Below are positions 42,907 through 53,137 of a DNA stretch of 64,000 nt, in pieces (positions within the stretch are counted from its first letter, which is position 1; every line of letters starts with the position of its first letter). The notes below the pieces were generated by a model, which worked only from the letters and a program-made list of their open reading frames with translations, ran no database searches and was not told the DNA's origin. A program made the translations under genes and the position numbers. The stretch spans positions 1 to 64,000 of the forward strand of contig JBCDLG010000001.1 of NCBI GenBank assembly GCA_038745625.1, read 5' to 3'. This DNA is from Parvularcula sp038745625 (GTDB taxonomy: Bacteria; Pseudomonadota; Alphaproteobacteria; Caulobacterales; Parvularculaceae).

Positions 42907-43455
42907 ATGCGTCTTGCCGCCGCTCTTTTGTTGATCGCTGCGTTTTTGGCTGGCTGCTCGACCACCCGCCGATCTGATGAGCCCAATCCGGGCCCATGTC
43001 CCAACGTGTTCGCGCTGGAAGAAGCCTCGCGCTTCGTGGAGTTCAATGGCGATGAACGCAGCTTGGAGACGGTCGCTTTTTCCGGCGAAATCAAAGATGT
43101 CCGGATATCCTGCCGGTATTTTTCCGATGTGCCGATCCGCAACGAGATCGAGATCGATTTTGAGATCGGCCGCGGGCCTGCCGCCGAAGAGGCTGTCTAT
43201 GATCTGACCTATTTCGTCGCTGTGACGCGGACCGATCGCGACCTCATCGCCAAAGAAGAGTTCACCGTACCCGTGCGCTTTCGGCGCAATGAACGCATCA
43301 TTTCCGTTCAGGAGGAGATCAAGCGCGTCGTGATTCCGCGCCGAGGCGAGGAGGTCTCCGGCAGCAATTTCGAAGTTGCCGTCGGCTTTGCGTTGACGCG
43401 TCGGCAGACCATTTTCAACCGCGCTGGCGTCAGCCTGAAGTTCCCGGAGGCGTAA
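42907..43455 (+). CDS. Uncharacterised lipoprotein upstream of argS
   Basis: I do not recognise this 182-residue protein. It has a signal with lipobox LAGC (Cys18), two further Cys (CPNVFALEEASRF and RISCRYF) that could form a disulfide, and an alternating beta-rich body. GGAG lies 9 bases ahead of the ATG. The stop immediately precedes the argS ATG without a gap, so the two are almost certainly cotranscribed. Confidence 0.72.
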   Translation: MRLAAALLLIAAFLAGCSTTRRSDEPNPGPCPNVFALEEASRFVEFNGDERSLETVAFSGEIKDVRISCRYFSDVPIRNEIEIDFEIGRGPAAEEAVYDLTYFVAVTRTDRDLIAKEEFTVPVRFRRNERIISVQEEIKRVVIPRRGEEVSGSNFEVAVGFALTRRQTIFNRAGVSLKFPEA

Positions 43456-45222
43456 ATGCGGTCGTTAGCGGAGTGTCTCAGCGAAGCGGTCGGCGCCGCA
43501 TTCGCCGCGGAAGGTCTCGACCCAGCGCTTGGCGCTGTGCGGGTTTCCGATCGCCCGGACCTCGCGCCGTTTCAGTGCAATGGCGCGCTGGCAGCGGCCA
43601 AGGCCGCCAAGCGCAACCCGCGGCAGCTGGCTGACTCTCTGGCCAAGCGCCTTGAGGATGAGCCGATGCTCGAGGAGGTCAGCCTCGCAGGGCCGGGCTT
43701 TTTGAACCTCACGCCTTCGGCGGCTGTTCTTGAAAGCATGGTGGCGGAGCTTCAGGCCTCGGAGCACCACGGTGCTTGGCGAAACCCCCACCCGGAGAAG
43801 GTGCTGCTCGACTATGGTGGCCCGAACGTCGCCAAACCGCTGCATGTGGGGCACCTCAGAAGCGCCATTATCGGTGAGAGCCTGAAACGCATCATGCGGG
43901 CGGCGGGTGATGACGCCATCGGCGACATCCACCTCGGTGATTGGGGGCTCCAAATGGGCCAATTGATCGCAGAGATGGCGCGGCGTTCGCCCGAGCTTCC
44001 CTATTTCGATCCGCAGATCACGGACGGTTATCCCAAAGAGAGCCCGGTGACCGTGGATGGGCTCGCCGAGATCTACCCCGCGGCGTCGGCCGCTTGCAAA
44101 GAGGACCCTGAGCGCATGGCCGCGGCGCAAACGGCCACCGCTGAGCTGCAAGCGGGGCGGCCTGGCTATCGCGCCCTGTGGCAGCATTTTGTGACGGTGA
44201 GCCAGGAGGCGCTCAAGCGCGACTATGGCGCGCTTGATGTCTCTTATGAGCTGTGGCGCGGCGAAGCGAGCGTGCACGACCGGATCGAACCGGTAACCGA
44301 AGCCCTTCGCGCGAAAGGTCTTTTGGAGCTCTCGGATGGCGCGGAGGTGGTCCACGTCGCACGCGAGGGCGATAAGAAAGAGATCCCGCCGCTCCTGATG
44401 ATCAAGTCGAACGGTTCGGTTGGCTATGGCTCGACGGATCTCGCGACCATCGATGAGCGCGCCGATGACGGCTTCGATCGGTGTGTCTACGTCGTCGATA
44501 AGCGGCAGTCAGAGCATTTTGTTCAGGTTTTTCGCGCAGCGGCCTTGCTCGGTCTGATGCCTGAAGACCGGCTGGAGCATGCCGGCTTTGGCACGATGAA
44601 TGGCAAAGACGGGCGCCCGTTTAAGACGCGCGAGGGCGGTGTTCTTCGTCTCGCCGACCTTCTTCACATGGTCGTGAGCAAGGCTGAGGAGCGTGTCGCC
44701 GAAGGCGATGTGGCCAAAGACCAAAGCGAAGAGGAGCGTCAGGGGGTTGCGCGGCTGATCGGGCTTGCCGCGCTCAAATTTGCCGACCTCTCCAATCCGC
44801 GCACGACGGACTATATCTTTGATCTTGATCGCTTCATCGCGTTTGAGGGCAAGACCGGACCGTATCTGCTCTATGCTGCGGTTCGGATGCGCTCCGTGTT
44901 GCGCAAGGCTGTGATCGATCCTGCGGATGCCGCTAAGCAGCGGATTGCGATCACAAATTCGTCAGAGCGCGATCTTATCACAACCCTGCTCGGATATAGT
45001 GATGCCCACCGCAACGCGCATCAAAAGCGTATGCCTCATATCCTTTGCGAGCATCTCTTTGCAGTCGCACAGAGTTTTTCGAAATTTTATGCTCACTGCC
45101 GCATCGCTGATGAGCCGTCTACGGATCTTCGTATGAGCCGCTTAGCTCTTGTTTCCGCGACGTTATCTCAGCTCGACTACGGACTAATGCTGCTCGGCAT
45201 TTCGGCCCCGGAGAAAATGTAG
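43456..45222 (+). CDS. argS: Arginyl-tRNA synthetase
   Basis: The 588-residue class I synthetase charges tRNA-Arg. The N-terminal Add1 domain, HVGHLRS (HIGH motif) after NVAKPLH, the NGKDGRPFKTREGGV region that replaces KMSKS in ArgRS, and the C-terminal DALR anticodon-binding domain are visible. GGAGG sits 6 bases ahead of the ATG. The length fits the family. A tRNA-Arg gene lies about 10 kb downstream. Confidence 0.97.
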   Translation: MRSLAECLSEAVGAAFAAEGLDPALGAVRVSDRPDLAPFQCNGALAAAKAAKRNPRQLADSLAKRLEDEPMLEEVSLAGPGFLNLTPSAAVLESMVAELQASEHHGAWRNPHPEKVLLDYGGPNVAKPLHVGHLRSAIIGESLKRIMRAAGDDAIGDIHLGDWGLQMGQLIAEMARRSPELPYFDPQITDGYPKESPVTVDGLAEIYPAASAACKEDPERMAAAQTATAELQAGRPGYRALWQHFVTVSQEALKRDYGALDVSYELWRGEASVHDRIEPVTEALRAKGLLELSDGAEVVHVAREGDKKEIPPLLMIKSNGSVGYGSTDLATIDERADDGFDRCVYVVDKRQSEHFVQVFRAAALLGLMPEDRLEHAGFGTMNGKDGRPFKTREGGVLRLADLLHMVVSKAEERVAEGDVAKDQSEEERQGVARLIGLAALKFADLSNPRTTDYIFDLDRFIAFEGKTGPYLLYAAVRMRSVLRKAVIDPADAAKQRIAITNSSERDLITTLLGYSDAHRNAHQKRMPHILCEHLFAVAQSFSKFYAHCRIADEPSTDLRMSRLALVSATLSQLDYGLMLLGISAPEKM

Positions 45223-45292
45223 AAGAAGCGTGCGTTTGGTGTGGCCAAATCGCATCACCCTCTCTCATTGTGCAGTGCGTCATAAATCTGAC

Positions 45293-45303
45293 ACAGATTC
45301 TGT
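45293..45303. promoter_or_regulatory. Small palindrome in receptor leader
   Basis: ACAGA-T-TCTGT forms a perfect 5+1+5 palindrome 78 bases upstream of the TonB receptor start. It may be an operator, but a short palindrome like this can be chance. Confidence 0.2.
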
Positions 45304-45380
45304 CGGCAAAGTGTCATATACCGAGACTAGCGGCGGTTAGGGGCGTGTGGCCTCTCGCAAAGACTCGGGGAATTGATCAG

Positions 45381-48300
45381 ATGACCAACAATCGTTGGGC
45401 GAGCGGCGTGGCTGCGCTCGCACTCACTGCAGCCATGGCGCCTGCAGCTCTCGCACAGGACACCACTGGCGGCATTCGGGGTAACGTTGAGACAGAAACG
45501 GGCGCTTCGATTTCTGGCGCGACCGTCGTTGTCGTGAACACGGAAACCGGCCTGTCACGTACTGTCCGCACCAATAGCAATGGTGACTTCAGCGTCCGTA
45601 ACTTGCCGGTGAACGGGTTCTACTCCGTCTCCGTCACGGCGCCCGGTTTTGCTGGTGAGCGCGCCGAAGGCGTGACGCTGTCGCTCGGTTCGGTCAGTAC
45701 CCTCAGCTTTGACCTTGGCTCATCGACCGGTGACGAAATCGTTGTCGTGGCAACGCGCTCGGTGGTTGCCGATGTCGCCGTTGGTCCGAACGCGACGTTC
45801 ACGGCGCAAGACCTGCAGACCCTTCCCACCATCAACCGGAACATCACCGACGTTCTCCGCCTCGATCCGCGGGTTTTCGTGAACGAAGGTGGCCGCGAGG
45901 ACAGCATCCAGTGCGCCGGTAAGAACCCGCGCTTCAACTCCTTCACCCTTGACGGTATCCGCCTGAACGACGCTTTTGGTCTGAACGGCAGCGGCTATCC
46001 CACCGAGCGTATTCCTTATCCGTTCGACGCGATCGAGCAGGTTTCGGTCGAGCTCGCTCCATTCGATGTACAGTACGGCGGTTTCTCCGCTTGTAACATC
46101 AACGCTGTGACCAAGTCGGGTACGAACGAGTTCCACGGCAACCTGTTCTACGACTACACGGACAATGATCTTCGCGGCAGCTCGCTGGAAGGCAGCGATG
46201 TCACGTCGCCTTCGTTTAAAGAGCAGCGCTACGGCGCAACCATTGGTGGCCCGATCATCAAAGACAAGCTGTTCTTCTTTGCTGCCTACGAAACGCAGCG
46301 CGGTTCAGACATCTTTGATCGCGGCGCAAGCGACTCTGATGCGGTCAATGCTGTTGACATCACCCAAGCGGATCTTGATCGGATCGCGCAGATTGCCAAC
46401 GACGTCTACGCCTACGATCCGGGCGGAACGCCGACCCAATTCAACAACACCGATGAGAAGATTCTCATCAAGCTCGACTACAACATCAATGACCGTCACC
46501 GTGCAACGTACACGTATAACTATAACGATGGCGATCGGGTGGTGGAGTCAGATGGCGACAACAACGAGTTCGAATTCGTCAACCACCTCTACCGTCGCGA
46601 CTCTGAGCTGAACCAGCACGTCGGCCAGGTCTTCTCGGACTGGACAGAGAACTTCTCGACGGAGCTTCGGATCGGCCATTCGAGCCTCGACAATGGTCAA
46701 AACTCGATCGGCGGAACCGACTTTGGTGAGATCACGGTCGAGACGCCTGGTGTTGCTGTCTATTTGGGCGGTGACGATAGCCGTCAGCGTAATGATCTCG
46801 AGTACGATATCTGGAACTTTGCCGCAAAAGGCTTCTACACAGTTGGCCGTCACGAACTCTCTTTCGGTTACGAGCGCGAGCAGCTGAGCATCTTCAACCT
46901 CTTCGTTCAGCACGCAGAGACGGAGATCGACTTCGAGAACATCGAGTTCTTCGATGCAGCACAGTGTACCGACCCCAGCGATGCCGACACATGTTCGGGT
47001 GATCCTGTGTTCGAAATCTCGGCGATCGATGCTTTCGAACAGGGTCTCGCCGACGCTGTGTTCTATAACAACGCTCCGTCTGGCGATATCAACATTCCTT
47101 CAGACTCGAATGATGCTGCTGCGGACTGGGGGTATGCGCTGAACACCGTTTATGTTCAGGACTCTTACGATATCACCCCAACCATCAACGTGATCGCGGG
47201 TCTTCGCTACGACTTTTACACCTCGGACGACACACCACCTGAGAGCGCCAATTTCGTCAACGACTATGGCTTTTCTAACGCGCAGAACCTGGACGGTGTG
47301 GACCTGATCCAACCCCGTCTTGCTGTGACCTGGGAAGCCAAAGACGACCTGACGATCAGCGCTGGTGTCGGTCGCTACTCCGGTGGTGATCCGAACGTCT
47401 GGGTGTCGAACAACTACTCCAACAACGACGTGACCAACCTTGGTGCCAGCGATAGCGCCTACGATTTCCCCGATGAGATCGTTGTCCAGCCTGGGCAAAC
47501 GGTTGAACAGGCGCTTGCGGCGCGTTCCGAAGTGTCGCTTCTCGACCCGAGCGTCAGCTATATCGACTGTGAGCCCGGCGTTCCGGAAGGTCCCGGCTAC
47601 TGTATCCCTGAGGATCAGGCGCTGGCTATTCGTGAAGGAAATGGCAGCACCGGCTTCCAGATCAACTATCTGGACCCGGACTTTGTGCTTCCTTCTGAAT
47701 GGAAGTTCTCGCTCGGCGCTGTCTATACGCCGGTTCTGAACCTGCCGGGTTTCCTTGGTGGTGACTACACCTTCAACGCGGACTTCCTTTACAGCCAAGG
47801 CGAAAACAGCGCGATCATCCTTCGCGGCGACCTTGAAGACACCGGCGCTGTCGATGCCGACGGTCGCCCAATCTACGAAAGCGTCCGTCGCGAGAGCTTT
47901 GTCCTGACCAACTCGGATGGTGAGCAGAACCGTGTCTGGACGATCTCAGGCGGCGTTCAGAAGTCGTATGACAACGGCTTCGACTATGCTCTTGGCTATG
48001 CGTACACGGATGCCCAAGACGTGCAGCCGATGACGAGTTCGGTGGCGTTTACGAACTACACCAACCGCGCTGCGTTCGATCCTCAAGAACAGGTTCGTTC
48101 GACGTCGGACTACAACACCTCGCACCGCTTCACCGCGATTACGAACTATGAGCGTCGCTTCTTCCGCGACTACGCAACGCGGATCTCGGCGGTTGGTCTT
48201 TTGAGCTCGGGTCGTCCGTACTCACTGGTCGACCCGGATGCCGAAGTGTCGGCCGTTCGCTTCACGAGCCCGGACCTGCTTCTTACGCCTGGTAGCCGGA

Positions 48301-48551
48301 ACGATGAATCCGGTTCGTGGTGGGGCAAGGTCGACATCAGCTTCGAGCAGGAGCTGCCCGGCATTGATGAGCGTCACCGCGCAGCTGCGTTCGTGATCAT
48401 CGACAACTTCACAAACCTGCTGAACGATGAGTGGGGCATCCTTCGTGAGCCCGACTTCCCACCGGTGGCATCCTCCGTTCAGAATGCGGAAACGCGTCAG
48501 GGTGAGCAGTCGCTCTACTCGATCCGCTTCGGTGTTCGCTACGACTTCTAA
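45381..48551 (+). CDS. TonB-dependent receptor, Oar-like with carboxypeptidase-regulatory domain
   Basis: The 1056-residue outer-membrane protein has a Sec signal (ALAQ, about residue 27), an N-terminal carboxypeptidase-regulatory-like Ig domain (about 30-110, GGIRGNVETETGASISGATVVV), a plug (about 130-250 with VVATRSVVADVAV and NRNITDVLRLDPRVFV), and a large beta-barrel ending IRFGVRYDF. This is the shape of Oar/SusC-related receptors, which import large substrates or aid adhesion. The ATG at 45381 has GGGGA 10 bases ahead; the frame from 45270 adds 37 unlike residues. Codon use is even and highly biased, hinting at strong expression. A strong terminator follows. Confidence 0.88.
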   Translation: MTNNRWASGVAALALTAAMAPAALAQDTTGGIRGNVETETGASISGATVVVVNTETGLSRTVRTNSNGDFSVRNLPVNGFYSVSVTAPGFAGERAEGVTLSLGSVSTLSFDLGSSTGDEIVVVATRSVVADVAVGPNATFTAQDLQTLPTINRNITDVLRLDPRVFVNEGGREDSIQCAGKNPRFNSFTLDGIRLNDAFGLNGSGYPTERIPYPFDAIEQVSVELAPFDVQYGGFSACNINAVTKSGTNEFHGNLFYDYTDNDLRGSSLEGSDVTSPSFKEQRYGATIGGPIIKDKLFFFAAYETQRGSDIFDRGASDSDAVNAVDITQADLDRIAQIANDVYAYDPGGTPTQFNNTDEKILIKLDYNINDRHRATYTYNYNDGDRVVESDGDNNEFEFVNHLYRRDSELNQHVGQVFSDWTENFSTELRIGHSSLDNGQNSIGGTDFGEITVETPGVAVYLGGDDSRQRNDLEYDIWNFAAKGFYTVGRHELSFGYEREQLSIFNLFVQHAETEIDFENIEFFDAAQCTDPSDADTCSGDPVFEISAIDAFEQGLADAVFYNNAPSGDINIPSDSNDAAADWGYALNTVYVQDSYDITPTINVIAGLRYDFYTSDDTPPESANFVNDYGFSNAQNLDGVDLIQPRLAVTWEAKDDLTISAGVGRYSGGDPNVWVSNNYSNNDVTNLGASDSAYDFPDEIVVQPGQTVEQALAARSEVSLLDPSVSYIDCEPGVPEGPGYCIPEDQALAIREGNGSTGFQINYLDPDFVLPSEWKFSLGAVYTPVLNLPGFLGGDYTFNADFLYSQGENSAIILRGDLEDTGAVDADGRPIYESVRRESFVLTNSDGEQNRVWTISGGVQKSYDNGFDYALGYAYTDAQDVQPMTSSVAFTNYTNRAAFDPQEQVRSTSDYNTSHRFTAITNYERRFFRDYATRISAVGLLSSGRPYSLVDPDAEVSAVRFTSPDLLLTPGSRNDESGSWWGKVDISFEQELPGIDERHRAAAFVIIDNFTNLLNDEWGILREPDFPPVASSVQNAETRQGEQSLYSIRFGVRYDF

Positions 48552-48580
48552 GTCAGACGACGTTCCCAACGTTTGGGTGA

Positions 48581-48609
48581 AGGGCGGCTTCGGCCGCCCT
48601 TTTCTTTTG
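48581..48609 (+). terminator. Strong Rho-independent terminator after TonB receptor
   Basis: AGGGCGGC and GCCGCCCT make a perfect 8-base stem around a TTCG tetraloop, followed by TTTTCTTTT, 29 bases after the receptor stop and 37 bases before valS. Confidence 0.92.
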
Positions 48610-48645
48610 CTGGTAGGGTCACGGGCCATTGGCTAAGGCGCCGCC

Positions 48646-51315
48646 ATGCAGGACCTACCCAAGACCTTCGATCACGCAGAAGCCGAGCCGCGCCTTTACC
48701 AAGCGCAGGAAAAGTCGGGGCTTTTCGCGCCCCAGGGCGAGGGCGATCCCTATGCGATCGTCATCCCGCCGCCCAATGTGACCGGCAGCCTGCATGTCGG
48801 GCACGCGCTGAACACCACGTTGCAAGACATTCTCTGCCGCTTCCGCCGGCGCCAGGGGCGCCGTGTGCTTTGGCAATTCGGTACCGATCATGCCGGCATT
48901 GCGACGCAAATGGTGGTCGAACGTCAGATGGCGGAGCGTCAAGAGCCTCATCGCCGTGACATCGGTCGCGACGCCTTTGTCGAGAAGGTGTGGCAGTGGA
49001 AGGCCGAGTCCGGCGGCACGATCGAAAAGCAGCTCCGCCGCCTGGGCGCGAGCCTTGATTGGTCCCGCGGCCGTTTCACCATGGACGAGGGGCTCTCGGC
49101 CGCGGTCCGGAAGGTGTTCGTTGAGCTTTACAATGAGGGCCTCATCTACCGCGACAAGCGGCTGGTGAATTGGGATCCCAAGTTCCAAACGGCCATCTCG
49201 GATCTTGAGGTCGAGAACACCGAGGTGAACGGCCATATGTGGCGGTTTGCTTATCCGTTAGCAGACGGTCCTGTTGGCGCCGTCAGTGAAATCGTCATTG
49301 CCACGACCCGGCCTGAAACCATGCTGGGTGATGGTGCGGTGGCCGTACATCCTGACGATGAGCGGTATAAGGACCTCATCGGTAAGATGGTTCGTCTACC
49401 GATTGCTGATCGCTTGATCCCGATTATCGCCGACGAGTATCCAGACCCTGAGTTTGGCTCCGGCGCTGTGAAGATCACCGGCGCGCATGACTTCAATGAC
49501 TTTGAGGTCGCGCGCCGTCACGACATCCCGATGATCGTCCTCATGGACGAGGAAGCGCGGATGATCTCGACGCCAGAGAACCAGGTGCCGGAACGCTATC
49601 ACGGTGTCGACCGGTTCGAGGCCCGCAAAATGGTGGTGGCTGAGATCGAAGAGCTGGGCCTCGGCCGCGGCGTCGACGATAAAGTCATTATGCAACCCTT
49701 TGGTGACCGATCCGGCGTGGTGATCGAACCCATGCTGACCGACCAATGGTATGTCGATGCCAAGACCTTGGCGGTGCCCGCGATTGAGGCCGTCAAGTCG
49801 GGTAAAACCCAGTTCGTGCCCGCCAATTGGTCAAAGACCTATTTCCAGTGGATGGACAATATCGAGCCTTGGTGCATTTCGCGCCAGCTTTGGTGGGGGC
49901 ACCGCATCCCGGTGTGGTATGGCCCTGACGGAACACCATTCTGTGCGGAGCATGAGTCCGAAGCCCTTCGTATGGCGACGGAGCACTATGAGGGCGAGTC
50001 GGTGACACTGGTCCAAGACAGCGATGTGCTTGATACCTGGTTTTCCTCGGCGCTCTGGCCGTTCTCGACCCTCGGTTGGCCTGAGGAGACGAGGGAGCAA
50101 CGGGAGTTCTATCCGACCGCTGTGCTTTCGACGGCGTTCGACATCATCTTCTTCTGGGTTGCACGGATGATGATGATGGCGCTCCATTTCAAAAAGGACG
50201 TGCCCTTCGAAACTGTCTACATCCATGCCCTTGTCCGCGACGAGAACGGGCAAAAAATGTCGAAGTCCAAGGGCAATGTCATTGACCCGATGGAGTTTGT
50301 CGACGAATTCGGCGCGGATCCGTTGCGCTTTGCTCTCGCCGCGCAAGCGACCCAAGGCCGGGACCTCAGCCTTTCGAAATCACGTGTTGAGGGCTATCGA
50401 AACTTCCGGACCAAACTATGGAACGCTGCGCGGTTCCTGCAGATCCGCGAGATCCCGATCACGGGCGTTAAAACCGATCCGTCCACGCTGAAACTGCCGC
50501 TTAACCGTTGGATGGCTCACGAAGCGGCAGCGATGGCGAAGGCAGTCGCCGAGGGTGTCGAGGCTTTCCGCTTCGACGATGCGGCGTCTGCGGTCTATCA
50601 GTTCACGTGGCGCACTTATTGCGATTGGTGCATCGAGCTTGCCAAGCCCGTGCTTGATGACGGCACGCCAGACGAGATCGCTGAGACCAAGGCGGTGCTC
50701 GGAGAGACACTCGAGGCGATCCTGGTGGCGCTGGAGCCGATGATGCCCTTCGTCTCACGCGAGATCTATGCCGCGATGAATGAAGGCAGCGCAGCCTTCG
50801 ATGATCTTGGATGGCCCGCCAGCGACTTCTCTGATCCCGCCGCGGCCACTGAAATGGAAATGGCGGTCGCGCTGATCTCGGAGATCAGGAGCACACGGAC
50901 GGAGGTCAATGTGCCTGTTGCGGCGAAGCTCTCGCTGCTGGCGGTTGGCGCGCCGCGGGACGTCCGCGATCAGCTCGCAGCGCAGGCGAGCGCCATCGGC
51001 CGTATGGCGCGGATCGAGGAGATCACCCATGCCGCGGAGCCGCCAAAAGGCGCCATTCAGTTCGTTAGCGAAGGCGTGACCTATGCGTTACCCGTGGCCG
51101 ACGTTATTGATCTTGGTGCGGAGATGGCGCGTCTCGACAAAGACATCGCCGCCGCGCAAGGGCAGCTCAAGAAGGCCGAAGGCAAGCTCGGCAACGAGCG
51201 CTTTGTTGCGAAAGCGCCGCCGGAGGTGGTCGATGAGGAGCGGGCGCGCGTCGCTAAGTTCAGCGAGGAGCTGAAGCAGCTCGAAGCAGCCAAGGCGCGG
51301 CTCGCGGCGCTATAG
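48646..51315 (+). CDS. valS: Valyl-tRNA synthetase
   Basis: The 889-residue class I synthetase charges tRNA-Val. PPPNVTGSLHVGHAL (HIGH), the editing domain (about 150-330, ATTRPETMLGDGAVAVHP), KMSKSKGNVIDP and the C-terminal anticodon-binding and coiled-coil arm (about 820-889, MARLDKDIAAAQGQLKKAEGKL) are present. The length is typical of alphaproteobacteria. Its last 6 bases overlap the convergent ggt gene. Confidence 0.97.
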   Translation: MQDLPKTFDHAEAEPRLYQAQEKSGLFAPQGEGDPYAIVIPPPNVTGSLHVGHALNTTLQDILCRFRRRQGRRVLWQFGTDHAGIATQMVVERQMAERQEPHRRDIGRDAFVEKVWQWKAESGGTIEKQLRRLGASLDWSRGRFTMDEGLSAAVRKVFVELYNEGLIYRDKRLVNWDPKFQTAISDLEVENTEVNGHMWRFAYPLADGPVGAVSEIVIATTRPETMLGDGAVAVHPDDERYKDLIGKMVRLPIADRLIPIIADEYPDPEFGSGAVKITGAHDFNDFEVARRHDIPMIVLMDEEARMISTPENQVPERYHGVDRFEARKMVVAEIEELGLGRGVDDKVIMQPFGDRSGVVIEPMLTDQWYVDAKTLAVPAIEAVKSGKTQFVPANWSKTYFQWMDNIEPWCISRQLWWGHRIPVWYGPDGTPFCAEHESEALRMATEHYEGESVTLVQDSDVLDTWFSSALWPFSTLGWPEETREQREFYPTAVLSTAFDIIFFWVARMMMMALHFKKDVPFETVYIHALVRDENGQKMSKSKGNVIDPMEFVDEFGADPLRFALAAQATQGRDLSLSKSRVEGYRNFRTKLWNAARFLQIREIPITGVKTDPSTLKLPLNRWMAHEAAAMAKAVAEGVEAFRFDDAASAVYQFTWRTYCDWCIELAKPVLDDGTPDEIAETKAVLGETLEAILVALEPMMPFVSREIYAAMNEGSAAFDDLGWPASDFSDPAAATEMEMAVALISEIRSTRTEVNVPVAAKLSLLAVGAPRDVRDQLAAQASAIGRMARIEEITHAAEPPKGAIQFVSEGVTYALPVADVIDLGAEMARLDKDIAAAQGQLKKAEGKLGNERFVAKAPPEVVDEERARVAKFSEELKQLEAAKARLAAL

Positions 51316-53076
51316 CGACGACCAGTCGTCGGCGGTGATGACGCTGCCCTCTCGCCGCGCGTCGGCGAAGGTGTCGACACCATCAGGACCAAGAACAAAG
51401 CCGTGGATCCCCGACGTCAAGGCTTGCCTGGTCACCTCATAGCCCTTGGCTTCGAGAGCGCTCGCGAGCGCGTCGCCGCCGTCCTCTTCCACCAGCAGGC
51501 GGCCGCGAGGGATCACGACATGGGGCGCTGTGATCGCTTCACTGAGCGTTTCTCCCGCAAAGATGTGGGCCATCAGGGGTTTGGCGACATAGCTGATGAT
51601 CGCCGGGCCGCCGGGGCTGCCGATGGCGGCATAGGGCGCGCCCGTTTCGTCGAAGACCATGACAGGTGTCATTGAACTCATCGGTCGCTTGCGAGGCCCC
51701 GGCGCGTTGGCAATCGGTTTGCCGTCGCGACCAGGATCGCGGGAGAAATCGGTGAGCTGATTGTTCAGCATCATACCGCCAGCCATCATCTGGCTGCCGA
51801 AGGGCATCTCCACCGTGGCTGTCATCGAGATGATGTTGCCCGCCGCGTCGCGGATCGAGAAATGCGAGGTCGCTGGCACTTCGTAAGAGTGGTCGTCGAG
51901 GAAGCCCTCTTTCACCGCGGTGCCCGCCGGCGCACCGGCCTCGACATCTTGAAGCGGAGCGGGGCCGATCATTTCCGCACGTTCTTCAAGATAGGCGCTG
52001 TCGATCAGCGCTGTCGTCAATGCTTCTGCAGACAGATCATCAGTTCCCATGGCAATCGGATCACCGAGATAGCGGCTACGGTCGGCATAGGCGAGGCGGG
52101 TCGCCTCGACATATTCGAGAAGGTTGTCTTCCGGTCCGCCTTCGACGCCTGCGTGGTCGAAGATCTGCATGATCTGGAGGAGCGTGACGCCGCCCGAGCT
52201 TGGCGGCGGCATGGAACAGATCGTGTAGGTCTCGACCGGCGCACAGATCGGTGTGCGTTCGACCACCTGATAGGCAGTGAAGTCAGCCGGGGTCATGGTC
52301 TCCTCGCCGGTCTGGCTGTTCACCCGATCGATGATCGCGTCGGCAATCGGGCCGTCGTAAAAAGCGGCGGCGCCGCCTTGGGCGATGAGGGTCACACTGT
52401 CCGCATAGGCCTGATTGACCACAGTCTCACCGGGGGTCAGCGGCTTTTCATCCTCGCCAAAATAGATCTCACCGCCGGGCTCAAGCCGGATATTGCTCAG
52501 GCGCCCAGCATAGTAGCTCAGCCGTTGCGGCATGGCGAAACCTTCCGATGCCAGACGAATGGGCGCGTCGAAAAGAGAGCTCCATTCAAGGGCGCCATGC
52601 CGCTCATGCGCGAATTCAAGAAGTTCCACCGCGCCCGGCACGCCGGTCCCCAGGCCCGATCGCACAGCATCAAAGAACGCCATCGGTGATCCGTCGTCGG
52701 TTAAAAAGACATCCGGCGTCGTCGATGCGGGTGCGATCTCGCGGCCATCATAGGCGTGGAGCGTTCCCGTCTCGGCGTTGTAGTAGAGCATGAAGGCGCC
52801 GCCTCCGAGCCCGGAGGATTGCGGCTCCACCAACCCCAAGACGGTTTGGACCGCGACAGCCGCATCGGCTGCTGTTCCGCCGCGCGCCAGCACCTCGGCG
52901 CCCGCCTCGGTGGCGAGCGGGTGTGCTGCCGAGACGATCCAGGGAAGGGCTGCCGCGTCCTCCGCCTGGGGCACGTCCACCGCAAGGGGCGCGACCTCCG
53001 CGTTGTTGTCCGCCGGGTTCCCGCACGCGGCGAGGAAGGCGGCGGTGGCGGCGGCGAGGGCCAGTCTGCGGTCCAT
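51310..53076 (-). CDS. ggt: Gamma-glutamyltransferase, lipoprotein
   Basis: The 588-residue enzyme transfers or hydrolyses gamma-glutamyl groups, chiefly of glutathione, in the periplasm. After a lipobox LAAC (about residue 17) come the large-subunit motifs GGTAADAAVA and SSGLGGGAFMLYY, the autoprocessing site ATSHFSIRD whose Thr-equivalent becomes the nucleophile of the small subunit (the usual TTHFS is TSHFS), and GSPGGPAIISYV. The ATG at 53076 has AGGAG 6 bases ahead. A P1-family peptidase is divergent 61 bases away. Confidence 0.92.
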   Translation of the reverse strand: MDRRLALAAATAAFLAACGNPADNNAEVAPLAVDVPQAEDAAALPWIVSAAHPLATEAGAEVLARGGTAADAAVAVQTVLGLVEPQSSGLGGGAFMLYYNAETGTLHAYDGREIAPASTTPDVFLTDDGSPMAFFDAVRSGLGTGVPGAVELLEFAHERHGALEWSSLFDAPIRLASEGFAMPQRLSYYAGRLSNIRLEPGGEIYFGEDEKPLTPGETVVNQAYADSVTLIAQGGAAAFYDGPIADAIIDRVNSQTGEETMTPADFTAYQVVERTPICAPVETYTICSMPPPSSGGVTLLQIMQIFDHAGVEGGPEDNLLEYVEATRLAYADRSRYLGDPIAMGTDDLSAEALTTALIDSAYLEERAEMIGPAPLQDVEAGAPAGTAVKEGFLDDHSYEVPATSHFSIRDAAGNIISMTATVEMPFGSQMMAGGMMLNNQLTDFSRDPGRDGKPIANAPGPRKRPMSSMTPVMVFDETGAPYAAIGSPGGPAIISYVAKPLMAHIFAGETLSEAITAPHVVIPRGRLLVEEDGGDALASALEAKGYEVTRQALTSGIHGFVLGPDGVDTFADARREGSVITADDWSSL

Positions 53077-53137
53077 GCTTGCTCCTAAGGTGGCGGGCAG
53101 AGCACAACCTTGGCTGAGTGCGCGAGAGAGGCAAGCC

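Noticed and set aside
52790..53137. 5' extension of the P1 peptidase frame
   Set aside because: Overlaps ggt, low-complexity Ala/Arg sequence, while the ATG at 53138 has a ribosome binding site and the family N terminus.
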